From NCBI RefSeq assembly GCF_014712225.1, contig NZ_JACXBW010000002.1:62001-126000 (forward strand): a stretch of 64,000 nt of DNA, written 5' to 3'. How positions within the stretch are numbered: position 1 is the first letter of the stretch; each line of letters opens with the position of its first letter. This document shows, one piece after another, positions 55,879-64,000 of the stretch. The position numbers and the translations under genes are program-made. The notes below the pieces were generated by a model, which was given only the letters and a program-made list of their open reading frames with translations, did not search any database and had not been told where the DNA came from. This DNA is from Pseudarthrobacter sulfonivorans. Lineage in GTDB: Bacteria > Actinomycetota > Actinomycetes > Actinomycetales > Micrococcaceae.

Positions 55879-56697
55879 TCAGCGTGCGACGAGCGCCTCG
55901 CTGGCCTCCCACAAACCCTGCGCCAGTTCCGCGTCGTAGGCCTGGGCGTTGGCTTTGGCGAGGGCGCGTTTGGCGTAGTAGGCGCCGGAGACCCAGTCGG
56001 TGCCGGCGGTGCCGTTGATGAGCCAGAGGAGGGTGTCGGCGCCCTGGTCCGGGGTGAGCATGAAGCGGTTGAGCAGCGTCTTGTAGGCATGCCGCCACGG
56101 GGTGGTGGAGTCCGCCGCGAAGTTGGTGCGGACCACGCCTGGGTGGAACGCCGCCGTCGTAATTCCCTGCTCGCCGAAGCGGCGGTGCAGCTCGCTGGTG
56201 AAGAGGATGTTGGCCAGTTTCGCCGTGCCGTAGGCGCGGTTGGTGGAGTAGCTGTGCTCGGCGTTGAGGTCGAAGAGGTCGATTTTGCCGAAGTTGTTGG
56301 CGCCGCTTGAGGTGTTGATGACCTTGGCCTTGCTGGCGATGAGGACGTCCATGAGCTCGGTGGTGAGCAGGAACGGCGCCAGGTGGTTGATTTGGAACGT
56401 GGATTCGTTGCCGTCCACGGTGAGCTGGTGTTTGCCCCTGATGCCGCCGGCGTTGTTGGCCAGGACGTCGATCCGTTCATAGTCGTCCCGCAGCTGCGCG
56501 GCGAGCGTGCGGACCTGGTCCAGTTCGGCGAAGTCGCTCACGAAGTAGTCGGCGTCGAGCTCCTTGGCGAGTGCGCGCGTCTTCTCCGCGGAACGCCCGA
56601 CGACGACCACCCGGTCCCCTGCCGCGGCCAGTGTCCGTGCGGCTGCCGCGCCGATGCCGTCGCTGGCGCCGGTGATCACAATGGTGCGAGGAGTCAA
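55879..56697 (-). CDS. Short-chain dehydrogenase/reductase
   Basis: 272 residues from a TTG at 56697 with AAAGGA 9 nt upstream. The fold begins at residue 4: IVITGASDGIGAAAA (TGxxxGxG), NNAGG near 85, the catalytic Ser in INTSSGANN, and YxxxK as YGTAK near 165. It resembles retinol-dehydrogenase or oxidoreductase-like SDRs; the substrate is unknown. NADP preference is suggested by the Arg in VVVGRSAEKT. Confidence 0.9.
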   Translation of the reverse strand: MTPRTIVITGASDGIGAAAARTLAAAGDRVVVVGRSAEKTRALAKELDADYFVSDFAELDQVRTLAAQLRDDYERIDVLANNAGGIRGKHQLTVDGNESTFQINHLAPFLLTTELMDVLIASKAKVINTSSGANNFGKIDLFDLNAEHSYSTNRAYGTAKLANILFTSELHRRFGEQGITTAAFHPGVVRTNFAADSTTPWRHAYKTLLNRFMLTPDQGADTLLWLINGTAGTDWVSGAYYAKRALAKANAQAYDAELAQGLWEASEALVAR

Positions 56698-56896
56698 GGG
56701 GTGTCCTTTGGTTGGGGGTGGTGCGCTCGGGTGGAACACGCTGCCTCTGGCACAACGACGGCGGAGCGGCCAGTGTTCCCCGGCGGCCCCGCACTGGGCC
56801 GAGCCGCCCGGGCAATCCGACCCTGTACCCGCCGCCCCCGCGGGCATATTCTGCAGTCAGATCCTCAGGAAACTCTGTCATAGGAAGTGGACACCC

Positions 56897-57298
56897 GTGG
56901 AAATGCCTAAGGCCTCAGATGAGGACAAGGAGCGGTTCCGTACCGTGGTGCCGGACCACCCGGACGTGACCATCAAGCCGATGTTCGGCAACCTCGGCGC
57001 CTTCGTCAACGGCAACATGTTCGCCGGCTTGTTCGGCCCCACCATCGGCGTCAAGCTCGCCGACGCGGACAAGCAGGAACTTGAGGGCACCGAACGGACC
57101 GTCCCGTTCGGCCCGCCGGAGCGGCCGATGGGCGGCTACACGGGACTTCCGGAAATGTGGAACGCCGAAGGTGACGGCGACGACGCCCGGGCACGGGCCT
57201 GGACGGAGAAGGCGTACGCCCACGTGTCGGCGCTCCCGCCGAAGGCACCCAAAGCTGCAGCGTCGAAGGCCGCGGCACCCAAGGCCACCAGGAAGTAG
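56897..57298 (+). CDS. TfoX/Sxy N-terminal-domain protein
   Basis: 133 residues. The TfoX_N fold (about 10-105) shows VTIKPMFGNLGAFVNGNMFAGLFG, followed by GVKLADADKQEL and the PMGGYTGLPEMW block. A Lys/Ala-rich basic tail (PKAAASKAAAPKATRK) could bind nucleic acid. No competence genes are near. The start is a GTG (or ATG two codons on), with AGGAAG upstream. It is followed after 1 nt by a flavin monooxygenase gene. Confidence 0.88.
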   Translation: MEMPKASDEDKERFRTVVPDHPDVTIKPMFGNLGAFVNGNMFAGLFGPTIGVKLADADKQELEGTERTVPFGPPERPMGGYTGLPEMWNAEGDGDDARARAWTEKAYAHVSALPPKAPKAAASKAAAPKATRK

Positions 57299-57299
57299 C

Positions 57300-58574
57300 A
57301 TGTCCCCCGGCAGAGGCACATCCGGCGAGGTGGACACGCTGGTGATCGGCGCCGGCCAGGCCGGCCTGGTCATGAGTTACTGGCTCACACACCACGGCGC
57401 GGAGCATGTGCTGCTGGAGCGGCGAAGCACGCTGGGCGGCGCCTGGCTGGATCGGTGGGATTCGTTTTACCTGAACACGCCCAACTTCGCCCTCAGCCTT
57501 CCCGGCTCGCCCTACGAAGGGCACGACCCGGACGGTTTCATCTCCCGGGACGCCGCCGTCGAATTCTTCCGGAACTATGCGGGACGGGTTGCCGCACCCG
57601 TCCAGCTGGAAACAGAAGTCACACGGGTCGCCCGGGACGGGGACCGCCTTACCGTGGAGTCAAATCAGGGCACATGGTCTGCCCGGCACGTGGTGCTGGC
57701 AAACGGCGCCTTCCAGGAACCCCGCGTCCCTGCCGCTGCCCGGACGATCCCGCAGCATGTCCTTCAGTTGCACAGCCACGACTACCGCAATCCGCAGCAA
57801 CTGCCCGCCGGCGCCGTCCTGGTGGTGGGGACGGGCCAGTCGGGCGGGCAGATCACCGAGGACCTGCTGGCCGCCGGCCGAGAGGTGCATTTGTCCGTTG
57901 CGATGTGCCCGGAAGCGCCGCGGCGGTACCGTGGCCAGGATGTGTTCCACTGGATCCTGCAGGTCAACCTGCACGGCCCGGAGCATGGCATCAACGGCCT
58001 CATGGTGGACCACCTCCCCTCGCCCGCCGCACGCTTCGCGTGCAACCCGCTGCTCTCGGGGAACGACGGCGGCCACGGCATCCACCTGCGGGATCTGGGA
58101 CGCCGGGGCGTCCGGCTGCACGGTCACCTGGAGGCAGCCGACGACGGCGATCTCGTCTTCACCGATGACCTCCCCCAGCGGCTGGCGATGGTGGAGGCCG
58201 GATTCGGGCAGCGGCTCAAGCTCATGGCGGACGCCTACATCGCGGCAGCCGGCATCAACGCGCCAGAGCCCGAAGCTCCGCCGCCGGACGCCTGGCTGCC
58301 CAGTACGTCAGGCTCCCGCCTCAGCCTGGAGGCCGAGAACGTTACGTCGGTCATCTGGGCCACCGGGTACAGGCTGGACAACAGCATTCTGGACATGCCC
58401 GTGCTGGATGAGTGGAATTATCCGCGCCACACCCGCGGCGTCACCGAGGTGCCGGGGCTATACGCCGTCGGGCTACCCTGGCTCACCCGGCATTTTTCGG
58501 CAGCCCTTCCGGGGGTGGGCCCGGACGCCGAGTTCATTGCGGAGCATATCGCCGACGGCCGGGCTCAGGGCTGA
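57300..58574 (+). CDS. Flavin-containing monooxygenase-like oxidoreductase (CzcO type)
   Basis: 424 residues. FAD-binding VIGAGQAGLVMSYWL at about 14-28, RWDSFYLNTPNFALSLPG, the NADPH-binding VVGTGQSGGQITEDLL near 175, and WATGYRLDNS near 350. This is the group of flavoproteins annotated as CzcO or putative monooxygenases. The substrate is unknown. The ATG lies 1 nt after the TfoX-like stop, with AGGAAG upstream, so the pair is an operon. Confidence 0.9.
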   Translation: MSPGRGTSGEVDTLVIGAGQAGLVMSYWLTHHGAEHVLLERRSTLGGAWLDRWDSFYLNTPNFALSLPGSPYEGHDPDGFISRDAAVEFFRNYAGRVAAPVQLETEVTRVARDGDRLTVESNQGTWSARHVVLANGAFQEPRVPAAARTIPQHVLQLHSHDYRNPQQLPAGAVLVVGTGQSGGQITEDLLAAGREVHLSVAMCPEAPRRYRGQDVFHWILQVNLHGPEHGINGLMVDHLPSPAARFACNPLLSGNDGGHGIHLRDLGRRGVRLHGHLEAADDGDLVFTDDLPQRLAMVEAGFGQRLKLMADAYIAAAGINAPEPEAPPPDAWLPSTSGSRLSLEAENVTSVIWATGYRLDNSILDMPVLDEWNYPRHTRGVTEVPGLYAVGLPWLTRHFSAALPGVGPDAEFIAEHIADGRAQG

Positions 58575-58603
58575 GGTCGGCCCGCTGTCCCGGCGCTACC
58601 CCG

Positions 58604-60007
58604 CTAACCGGCTATACCGGCGAGCCCGAAGATCGCGGCCGCGATGGCGAAGCCCATAACGCCGATGAGCGTCTCCATGACGGTCCAGGTCTTCAGCGTG
58701 GTCTTGACGTCCATGCCGAAGAACCGGCCGACCATCCAGAAGCCGGCGTCGTTCACGTGCGATACCACCACGGAGCCGGCGGCCGCCGCGATGACCATGG
58801 CGGCCACCTGCATGCCGGTCAGCCCCGCGGCCGCCACGGCCGGGGCGATCAGGCCGGCGGTGGTGGTCAGGGCCACGGTGGCAGAGCCCTGGGCGATACG
58901 CAGGATGGACGAAATCAGGAAGGCTGCCAGGATGAGCGGGATGCCCATGTTGCCCAGCACGTCCGCCAGCGCGGCGCCGATGCCCGAGGCGCGGAGCACG
59001 CCGCCGAACATGCCGCCCGCACCGGTGATGAGGATAACGGAACAAACCGGGCCCAGCGAAGATTCGAGCAGGTTTTCCAGGACGCCGTTGTGGATTCCGC
59101 GCCGGGCGCCGAGGACATACATCGCCACAAAAACAGTGATGAGCAGAGCCACCGGAGTTTCACCGAGGGTGCGCAGCACCTGGAACCACTGCTCGTTCTT
59201 GACGGCGTCGGACAGCACTCCGGCAGACGCCAGCGTGTTCAGGCCCGTGTTGATGAAGATCAGTGCCAGCGGCAGGAGCAGCAGCCCGATGATGGTGCGG
59301 AACCGCGGCGGGTGGGACTCGGCTTCGGCGGTGGCGTGCCCCAGCAGTTCCGGAACCGGGAGTTCGAGCTTCTTGCCGGTCCACAGGCCGAACAGGTAAG
59401 CGGTGATGTACCACGTAGGAATGGCCGTCAGCAGGCCGGCAATCATGACCAGGCCGATGTTCGCGTCGAAGAACGCGGCGGCGGAGACCGGTCCCGGGTG
59501 CGGCGGCAGGTAGATGTGCATCACGGAGAACGCGCCCGCAGCCGGCAGGCCATAGCGGAGGACTCCCCCGCCCAGGCGGTGGGCGACCGCGAAGACCACG
59601 GGGAGCATGACCACCAGGCCGGCGTCGAAGAAGATGGGGAAGCCGAAAATCAGCGAGGCCAGGCCAAGCGCGAACGGTGCACGCTTCTCCCCGAAGACGC
59701 CGATCATGTAATCCGCCAGGACCTTCGCGCCGCCGCTGGTTTCCACAATGCGGCCCAGCATGGCGCCCAGGCCGACGAGCAGGGCCACGGTTCCGAGGGT
59801 GTCGCCGAATCCGTGGACCAGCACCGGCACCACCTTGCTGGCGGGAATTCCGGTGGCAAAGGCCGTCGCGAGGCTGACCACGATTAGCGCAAGGAGCGCA
59901 TGCATGCGCAGCCTGATGATCAGGATCAGCAGGACGGCGATTGCCGCGGCTGCGATGAGCAGCAGGGGTCCTGCGCCCATCGTCTGGGTCCATCCGTCGA
60001 TGGTCAT
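58604..60007 (-). CDS. gntP: Gluconate:H+ symporter
   Basis: 467 residues with about 12-14 membrane segments, GntP family. Blocks: LHALLALIVVSLATAF-like (RLRMHALLALIVVSLATAF), GFGDTLGTVALLVGLGAMLGR, FGFPIFFDAGLVVMLPVVFAVA and HIYLPPHPGPVSAAAFF. The start is the ATG at 60007, with AAAGGAGA 6 nt upstream. It lies 99 nt downstream of gntK on the same strand, and a divergent GntR-type regulator lies beyond gntK. It imports gluconate for phosphorylation by GntK. Confidence 0.94.
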   Translation of the reverse strand: MTIDGWTQTMGAGPLLLIAAAAIAVLLILIIRLRMHALLALIVVSLATAFATGIPASKVVPVLVHGFGDTLGTVALLVGLGAMLGRIVETSGGAKVLADYMIGVFGEKRAPFALGLASLIFGFPIFFDAGLVVMLPVVFAVAHRLGGGVLRYGLPAAGAFSVMHIYLPPHPGPVSAAAFFDANIGLVMIAGLLTAIPTWYITAYLFGLWTGKKLELPVPELLGHATAEAESHPPRFRTIIGLLLLPLALIFINTGLNTLASAGVLSDAVKNEQWFQVLRTLGETPVALLITVFVAMYVLGARRGIHNGVLENLLESSLGPVCSVILITGAGGMFGGVLRASGIGAALADVLGNMGIPLILAAFLISSILRIAQGSATVALTTTAGLIAPAVAAAGLTGMQVAAMVIAAAAGSVVVSHVNDAGFWMVGRFFGMDVKTTLKTWTVMETLIGVMGFAIAAAIFGLAGIAG

Positions 60008-60053
60008 GGTTCTCCTTTGAAACAAAAACTTAGGGATTACGGAAAGCGGGGGG

Positions 60054-60118
60054 CTCAGCGAGCCGGTCCAGCGGGCCGGTTCAGCGAGCCGGGTCACTGT
60101 GCCGGCTCAGCGAGCCGG
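60054..60118. repeat. 13-bp tandem repeat (x5) spanning the gntK stop
   Basis: Five 13-bp units of the form CCGGCTCGCTGAG on the minus strand lie end to end with no gaps (starts every 13 bp from 60118 down to 60054). Four of them contain TGA and one has TGG. The gntK stop (60107-60109) is in the first unit, so the others lie in the gntK-gntP gap. Confidence 0.92.
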
Positions 60119-60643
60119 TTCGGCTTGAACTTTGAGTGCGGCAATCACGGCGGCCACGATCTTCTCAGGCGGCAGCGAGATGTCCAGGCGGAGGCTGCCG
60201 GCCGCGAGTTCGCCGTCGGTCAGTGGTTCCAGGGTGGCCAGCTGGCTGGGCAGGAGGGTGGGCGGCATAAAGTGGCCTTCGCGGCCCTGCATGCGCTGGC
60301 TGATCAGGTCCGCCCCGCCGTCGAGGTGGATGAACAGCACCCGGCCGTCCGCTTCGGAAAGGAGCTGACGGTAGCTCTGCTTGAGCGCGGAGCAGGTGAG
60401 CACGGTGCTCTTGCCGGCGGCGGCCTTGGCTGTCATCCAGCCCTGGATCTCCTGCAGCCAGGGCCAGCGGTCCCCGTCCTGCAGGGGAATGCCCCGGGAC
60501 ATCTTGCTGATGTTGGACTGCGGGTGGAACTCGTCGGCCTCGGCACAGGCCCAGCCGAGCTGCTGCGAAAGGGCCGCTGCGATGGTGGACTTGCCGGAAC
60601 CGGCTACGCCCATCACCACCAGGTGCGTGGGTGGATGCTGCAT
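60107..60643 (-). CDS. gntK: Gluconokinase
   Basis: Phosphorylates gluconate to 6-phosphogluconate with ATP. 178 residues, normal for the small AAA-like gluconokinases. Walker A GVAGSGKST at about 12-20, ADEFHPQSNISKMSRGIPL (substrate-binding block), and CSALKQSYRQLL. It stands between a divergent GntR regulator and the gntP symporter. The C-terminal codons (EPAR) are part of a 13-bp tandem repeat that continues past the stop. Confidence 0.95.
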   Translation of the reverse strand: MQHPPTHLVVMGVAGSGKSTIAAALSQQLGWACAEADEFHPQSNISKMSRGIPLQDGDRWPWLQEIQGWMTAKAAAGKSTVLTCSALKQSYRQLLSEADGRVLFIHLDGGADLISQRMQGREGHFMPPTLLPSQLATLEPLTDGELAAGSLRLDISLPPEKIVAAVIAALKVQAEPAR

Positions 60644-60833
60644 GTTCTACCTCCGAAGAAGACGCCATTGGCTAAGTGAAGAAACCTCGTGGGCAGCTCA
60701 CTAAGGAACTGCGCCGGGAGATAAGGTATCACCATTTCAAGCCACAGATACTATCTTTGAGTGTCACAAGTCATACCTTTGGCTGGGTTTGGGTATCCTG
60801 TAAGTGCGCTCCGGCGCAGGAGAGGCAGGAACA

Positions 60834-61568
60834 ATGTCGACGGCGACAGTACAGGGCGCGGATACCGCGGACGACGGCGGGGCCTCCCCCGCGATGCATG
60901 AACGCGTTCTCGAGGCGGTCGGCGTCGCCATCGCGTCCGGGAAGCTTCCCCCGGGAAGCAGGCTCACGCTGGAGGGCCTCCAGCACGACTACCGGATTTC
61001 CCGCACGGTGGCACGGGACACCATGAAAGTCCTCGAGTCCATGAACCTGGTGTATTCGCGGCGGCGGGTGGGCATCGTGGTGCAGGAGCCCAACCTGTGG
61101 AACGTCTTTGATCCCAAGCTGGTGCGCTGGCGCCTCGCCTCAGATCGGCGCGAACTCCAGTACAGCAGCCTCACGGAGCTGCGCATCGCCGTCGAACCCA
61201 TAGCGGCGGCCGGTGCTGCCCGCAGGGCGAGCGCCGCAGAACGCGCCAAGCTGGTCGGCCTCGCAGCCGAGCTGCGGGGGCTGGGCGAGGCCGGCGACCT
61301 CGAGGCGTTCCTGGCGGTTGACATTGAGTTCCACCGCCTGCTGCTCCACAGCTGCGGCAACGAAATGTTCAGCACACTGGAAAGCATGGTGGCCGAGGTG
61401 CTGACCAGCCGGACCCAGCAGGGGCTGATGCCGTTCAAGCCGCGGAACGAAGCCCTGCAGGCGCACGAGGATGTTGCCGCGGCCGTGGCCCGCGGTGACG
61501 CTGTGATGGCGGAGACCGCCGTCCACCGCATCCTGAACGAAGTCCGGACCGCGATGGGCCTGTCCTAG
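60834..61568 (+). CDS. GntR/FadR-subfamily regulator of gluconate genes
   Basis: 244 residues from the ATG at 60834 (GGCAGGAAC upstream). The N-terminal winged helix (about 20-85) has GKLPPGSRLTLEGLQ and ISRTVARDTMKVLESMNLV. The C-terminal FCD domain (about 110-235) has helices with LRIAVEPIAA and a metal/ligand His set (DIEFHRLLLHS, HEDVAAAV, VHRILNEV). It is divergent from gntK, with about 190 bp between. That gap contains several GGTATC/GATACT-like words that could be operators. It is likely the gluconate-responsive repressor. Confidence 0.9.
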   Translation: MSTATVQGADTADDGGASPAMHERVLEAVGVAIASGKLPPGSRLTLEGLQHDYRISRTVARDTMKVLESMNLVYSRRRVGIVVQEPNLWNVFDPKLVRWRLASDRRELQYSSLTELRIAVEPIAAAGAARRASAAERAKLVGLAAELRGLGEAGDLEAFLAVDIEFHRLLLHSCGNEMFSTLESMVAEVLTSRTQQGLMPFKPRNEALQAHEDVAAAVARGDAVMAETAVHRILNEVRTAMGLS

Positions 61569-61576
61569 CCGTCCCT

Positions 61577-61619
61577 CTGGCTGAGCCTGTCCGGTCCGCT
61601 GGTTGAGCTCGTCGGAACC
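61577..61619. repeat. Degenerate direct repeat (CTGG-TTGAGC type)
   Basis: CTGGCTGAGCCTGTCCGGTCC and CTGGTTGAGCTCGTCGGAACC stand next to each other between the GntR gene and ctaD. They look like diverged copies of a dispersed actinobacterial intergenic word. No other copy is seen in this window. Confidence 0.5.
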
Positions 61620-61716
61620 TCCCTCTTCCCGCACCCCTGTTTCCTGAGTAGCCTGCAATTAGGGGCTCATGTAACGGGCCCACCAGTGCCGGGCAGAAGT
61701 ATCTGGAAGGTGAAAG

Positions 61717-63462
61717 ATGGCCATCACCGGACAATCAAGAATAGGGACCGCAGCCCCTGAGGTAGTACCTCGGCGCAAAGGCAACATGGTGGTCAGATGG
61801 ATCACCTCCACCGACCACAAGATCATCGGGTACATGTACCTGATCGCGTCGTTTGTGTTCTTCTGCCTGGGCGGCGTGATGGCGCTGCTGATCCGTGCCG
61901 AGCTGTTCGAGCCCGGCATGCAGATCCTGCAGACCAAGGAGCAGTACAACCAGCTGTTCACGATGCACGGCACCGTGATGCTGCTGATGTTCGCCACCCC
62001 GCTGTTCGCGGGCTTCACCAACGTGATCATGCCGCTGCAGATCGGCGCGCCTGACGTCGCGTTCCCGCGGCTGAACGCGCTGGCGTTCTGGTTCTTCCTC
62101 TTCGGCTCCACCATCGCCGTGTCCGGGTTCATCACCCCCCAGGGCGCGGCGGCGTTTGGTTGGACAGCGTACGCACCATTGAACAACACCACCTTCACCC
62201 CCGGAATCGGCGGGGACCTGTGGGTCTTCGGCCTGGCGCTGTCCGGTTTCGGCACCATCCTGGGTGCGGTCAACTTCATCACGACCATCATCTGCATGCG
62301 TGCGCCGGGCATGACCATGTGGCGCATGCCGATCTTCACCTGGAACGCTTTTATCACTTCCGTGCTGGTCATCATGGCGTTTCCGCCGCTGGCTGCGGCC
62401 CTGTTTGGCGTCGGCGCGGACCGCCGCTTCGGGGCCCACATCTATGACCCGGAAAACGGCGGCGCCATTCTCTTTCAGCACCTGTTCTGGTTCTTTGGCC
62501 ACCCCGAGGTCTACATCATTGCGCTGCCGTTCTTCGGCATCGTGTCGGAGATCTTCCCGGTCTTCAGCCGCAAGCCGATCTTCGGCTACAAGGGCCTGGT
62601 CTACGCCACCATCGCCATCGCCGCCCTGTCCGTGACCGTGTGGGCGCACCACATGTACGTCACCGGTTCGGTGCTGCTGCCGTTCTTCGCCTTCATGACC
62701 ATGCTCATCGCGGTGCCCACCGGCGTGAAGTTCTTCAACTGGATCGGCACCATGTGGCGGGGGTCCCTGACGTTCGAAACCCCGATGCTGTGGAGCATCG
62801 GCTTCCTCATCACGTTCCTCTTCGGTGGGCTGACTGGCATCATACTGGCCTCGCCGCCGCTGGACTTCCACGTCTCGGATTCCTATTTCGTGGTGGCTCA
62901 CTTCCACTACGTGGTCTTCGGCACCGTGGTGTTCGCGATGTTCGCCGGCTTCTACTTCTGGTGGCCGAAGTGGACGGGCAAGATGCTCAACGAGCGCCTC
63001 GGCAAGATCCACTTCTGGATGCTGTTCCTGGGCTTCCACGGAACGTTCCTCATCCAGCACTGGCTGGGCGTCGTGGGCATGCCCCGGCGGTACGCCGACT
63101 ACCTGGTGGAGGACAACTTCATGTGGATGAACCAGTTCTCGACTATTTCCTCGTACCTGCTCGGTGCTTCACTGATCCCGTTCTTCTGGAACGTCTACAT
63201 CACCTGGCGCAGCCATGAAAAGGTTGAGGTGGATGACCCGTGGGGCTTCGGCGCCTCGCTGGAGTGGGCCACCTCGTGCCCGCCGCCGCGGCACAACTTC
63301 ACCTCGCTGCCCCGGATCCGTTCGGAACGTCCGGCCTTGGACCTGCACCACCCGGAGCTCCGCGTCCGCGAGCACGAAACCACCCACAGTCCCGCAGCCG
63401 CCGCCCTGGGCGCGGCCGATATCGGCGACAAGGACGTCCGCAGTCCAAACCCGGATGAGTGA
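61717..63462 (+). CDS. ctaD: Cytochrome c oxidase subunit I
   Basis: Haem-copper oxidase catalytic subunit, 581 residues with 12 membrane segments. Haem and copper ligands are visible: [26 protein letters not shown] (His and Tyr of the cross-link region), [10 protein letters not shown] and [12 protein letters not shown] hydrophilic C-terminal tail of about 65 residues follows. The ATG has GGAAGGTG upstream. No other oxidase subunit gene is near, so subunits II and III must be encoded elsewhere. A strong terminator follows. Confidence 0.97.
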   Translation: MAITGQSRIGTAAPEVVPRRKGNMVVRWITSTDHKIIGYMYLIASFVFFCLGGVMALLIRAELFEPGMQILQTKEQYNQLFTMHGTVMLLMFATPLFAGFTNVIMPLQIGAPDVAFPRLNALAFWFFLFGSTIAVSGFITPQGAAAFGWTAYAPLNNTTFTPGIGGDLWVFGLALSGFGTILGAVNFITTIICMRAPGMTMWRMPIFTWNAFITSVLVIMAFPPLAAALFGVGADRRFGAHIYDPENGGAILFQHLFWFFGHPEVYIIALPFFGIVSEIFPVFSRKPIFGYKGLVYATIAIAALSVTVWAHHMYVTGSVLLPFFAFMTMLIAVPTGVKFFNWIGTMWRGSLTFETPMLWSIGFLITFLFGGLTGIILASPPLDFHVSDSYFVVAHFHYVVFGTVVFAMFAGFYFWWPKWTGKMLNERLGKIHFWMLFLGFHGTFLIQHWLGVVGMPRRYADYLVEDNFMWMNQFSTISSYLLGASLIPFFWNVYITWRSHEKVEVDDPWGFGASLEWATSCPPPRHNFTSLPRIRSERPALDLHHPELRVREHETTHSPAAAALGAADIGDKDVRSPNPDE

Positions 63463-63501
63463 GCAGGGTCGCGGAGACGCACAAACACAGGTGGGTTAAC
63501 G

Positions 63502-63536
63502 AAAGCAGGGCCGGTCAGAATGACCGGCCCTGCTTT
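63502..63536. terminator. Bidirectional terminator between ctaD and the cold-shock gene
   Basis: A 16-bp perfect stem (63502-63517 with 63521-63536), AAAGCAGGGCCGGTCA and its complement, around a GAA loop. The A-run on one side and T-run on the other allow it to work for both convergent genes. Confidence 0.9.
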
Positions 63537-63574
63537 GAAATATGAAACCCTAAGGCCCCAGAATCTCTAAGGAA

Positions 63575-63778
63575 TTAGAGGGACTGGATGTTTACGGCCT
63601 GGGGACCCTTGGGGCCCTGCTCGGTTTCGAAGGAGACCTTCTGGTTCTCTTCGAGTGAGCGGAAGCCGGAGGAAGCGATCGCAGAGTAGTGTGCGAAAAC
63701 GTCCTGTGAGGAGTCATCGGGGGAAATGAAGCCGAAGCCCTTTTCAGCGTTAAACCATTTGACGGTACCAGTAGCCAT
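63575..63778 (-). CDS. cspA: Cold-shock-domain RNA-binding protein
   Basis: 67 residues, a single cold-shock domain. RNP1 is KGFGFI and RNP2 VFAHY, with the usual [14 protein letters not shown] start and a C-terminal PQAVNIQSL. It acts as an RNA chaperone. The start has GAAGGA 9 nt upstream, part of a small hairpin, and a long AT-rich leader of more than 100 nt precedes it, typical of genes controlled at the mRNA level. Confidence 0.95.
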   Translation of the reverse strand: MATGTVKWFNAEKGFGFISPDDSSQDVFAHYSAIASSGFRSLEENQKVSFETEQGPKGPQAVNIQSL

Positions 63779-63960
63779 TATTTTTGTCCTTCGTGAAGGT
63801 GGAGGAAAAGTCCCGACTTTCGGGTCCTCCGGTGTGGGGTGTTCAAAACCGCTACTTCAGAAGAACGCGGACTTTCGACCGCGCGTACTGCCTGAACTAC
63901 CAACTGCATAAACACAACAACAGGATCAACAGTACAGGAGTTTTCGGGCGTTATTTACCA
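63779..63960 (-). promoter_or_regulatory. Structured 5' leader of the cold-shock gene
   Basis: Read on the minus strand it has GGAGGA...TCCTCC closing a CCCGA/TCGGG hairpin (63801-63830). CCTT/AAGG then closes a CACG loop (63788-63799), so that the GAAGGA ribosome site is partly paired. A TACTGT box near the 63940 region is a possible -10. The leader likely folds differently with temperature. No ORF is seen in it. Confidence 0.55.
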
Positions 63961-64000
63961 ACAGCAACCAACAGCCGCCCGGGGGGCCCGCAGCTGAGGC

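Overview
The window is about 64 kb of high-GC actinobacterial chromosome. It most resembles Arthrobacter or Pseudarthrobacter (Micrococcaceae). Grounds: strong GC3 bias, a monomeric NADP isocitrate dehydrogenase, the actinobacterial perM-purN-purH neighbourhood, a LAxTG (class E sortase type) surface protein, and many start codons placed 6-7 nt after a TAnnnT -10 box, as in leaderless actinobacterial genes. No rRNA, tRNA, CRISPR array, prophage or recognisable insertion sequence was seen.

Layout. 1-3.0 kb: 2H phosphodiesterase, trpS, an exonuclease III gene and a membrane protein. 3.1-8.2 kb: an ABC-2 exporter (ATPase plus two permeases), a SHOCT protein and a NarL-type two-component system. 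8.2-11.6 kb: one-carbon metabolism, with folD-glyA divergent from purU. 12.1-18.2 kb: a gamma-carbonic-anhydrase-like protein, then a ROK repressor and a multiple-monosaccharide ABC importer (mmsA-mmsB-chvE). 18.3-20.6 kb: a MacB-like permease and ATPase. 21.8-24.3 kb: two secreted proteins, the second a repeat-built LAxTG wall protein. 24.5-26.2 kb: a Ser/Thr kinase coupled to a lipoprotein. 26.3-30.4 kb: icd, a secreted trypsin-like protease and a small propeptide-like ORF. 30.5-38.0 kb: purH, purN and perM, split by an MFS transporter and a DUF559 nuclease-like gene. 38.2-40.3 kb: a DUF4383 protein, an EVE-HNH endonuclease and a PRC-barrel protein. 40.6-43.1 kb: a GT4 glycosyltransferase and UDP-glucose dehydrogenase. 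43.3-51.4 kb: a signalling block with GGDEF-EAL, an MBL-rhodanese protein, a hybrid kinase with fused HPt, and a REC-GGDEF cyclase. 52-58.6 kb: RibD-like reductase, MocR/EamA/PaiB, SDR, TfoX-like and flavin monooxygenase. 58.6-61.6 kb: the gluconate genes gntP-gntK with a divergent GntR regulator. 61.7-64 kb: ctaD and a cold-shock protein with a structured leader.

Three cross-cutting signals do not belong to single genes. (1) Four 66-bp palindromes lie at gene 3' ends, with a compensatory stem change; two in the same orientation bracket the DUF559 gene. (2) Five genes end in short tandem duplications that span their stop codons. (3) At least seven genes show a TAnnnT box 6-7 nt before the start codon. 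A 73-codon ORF with a protease-propeptide motif directly behind the secreted protease is the most unusual single gene.
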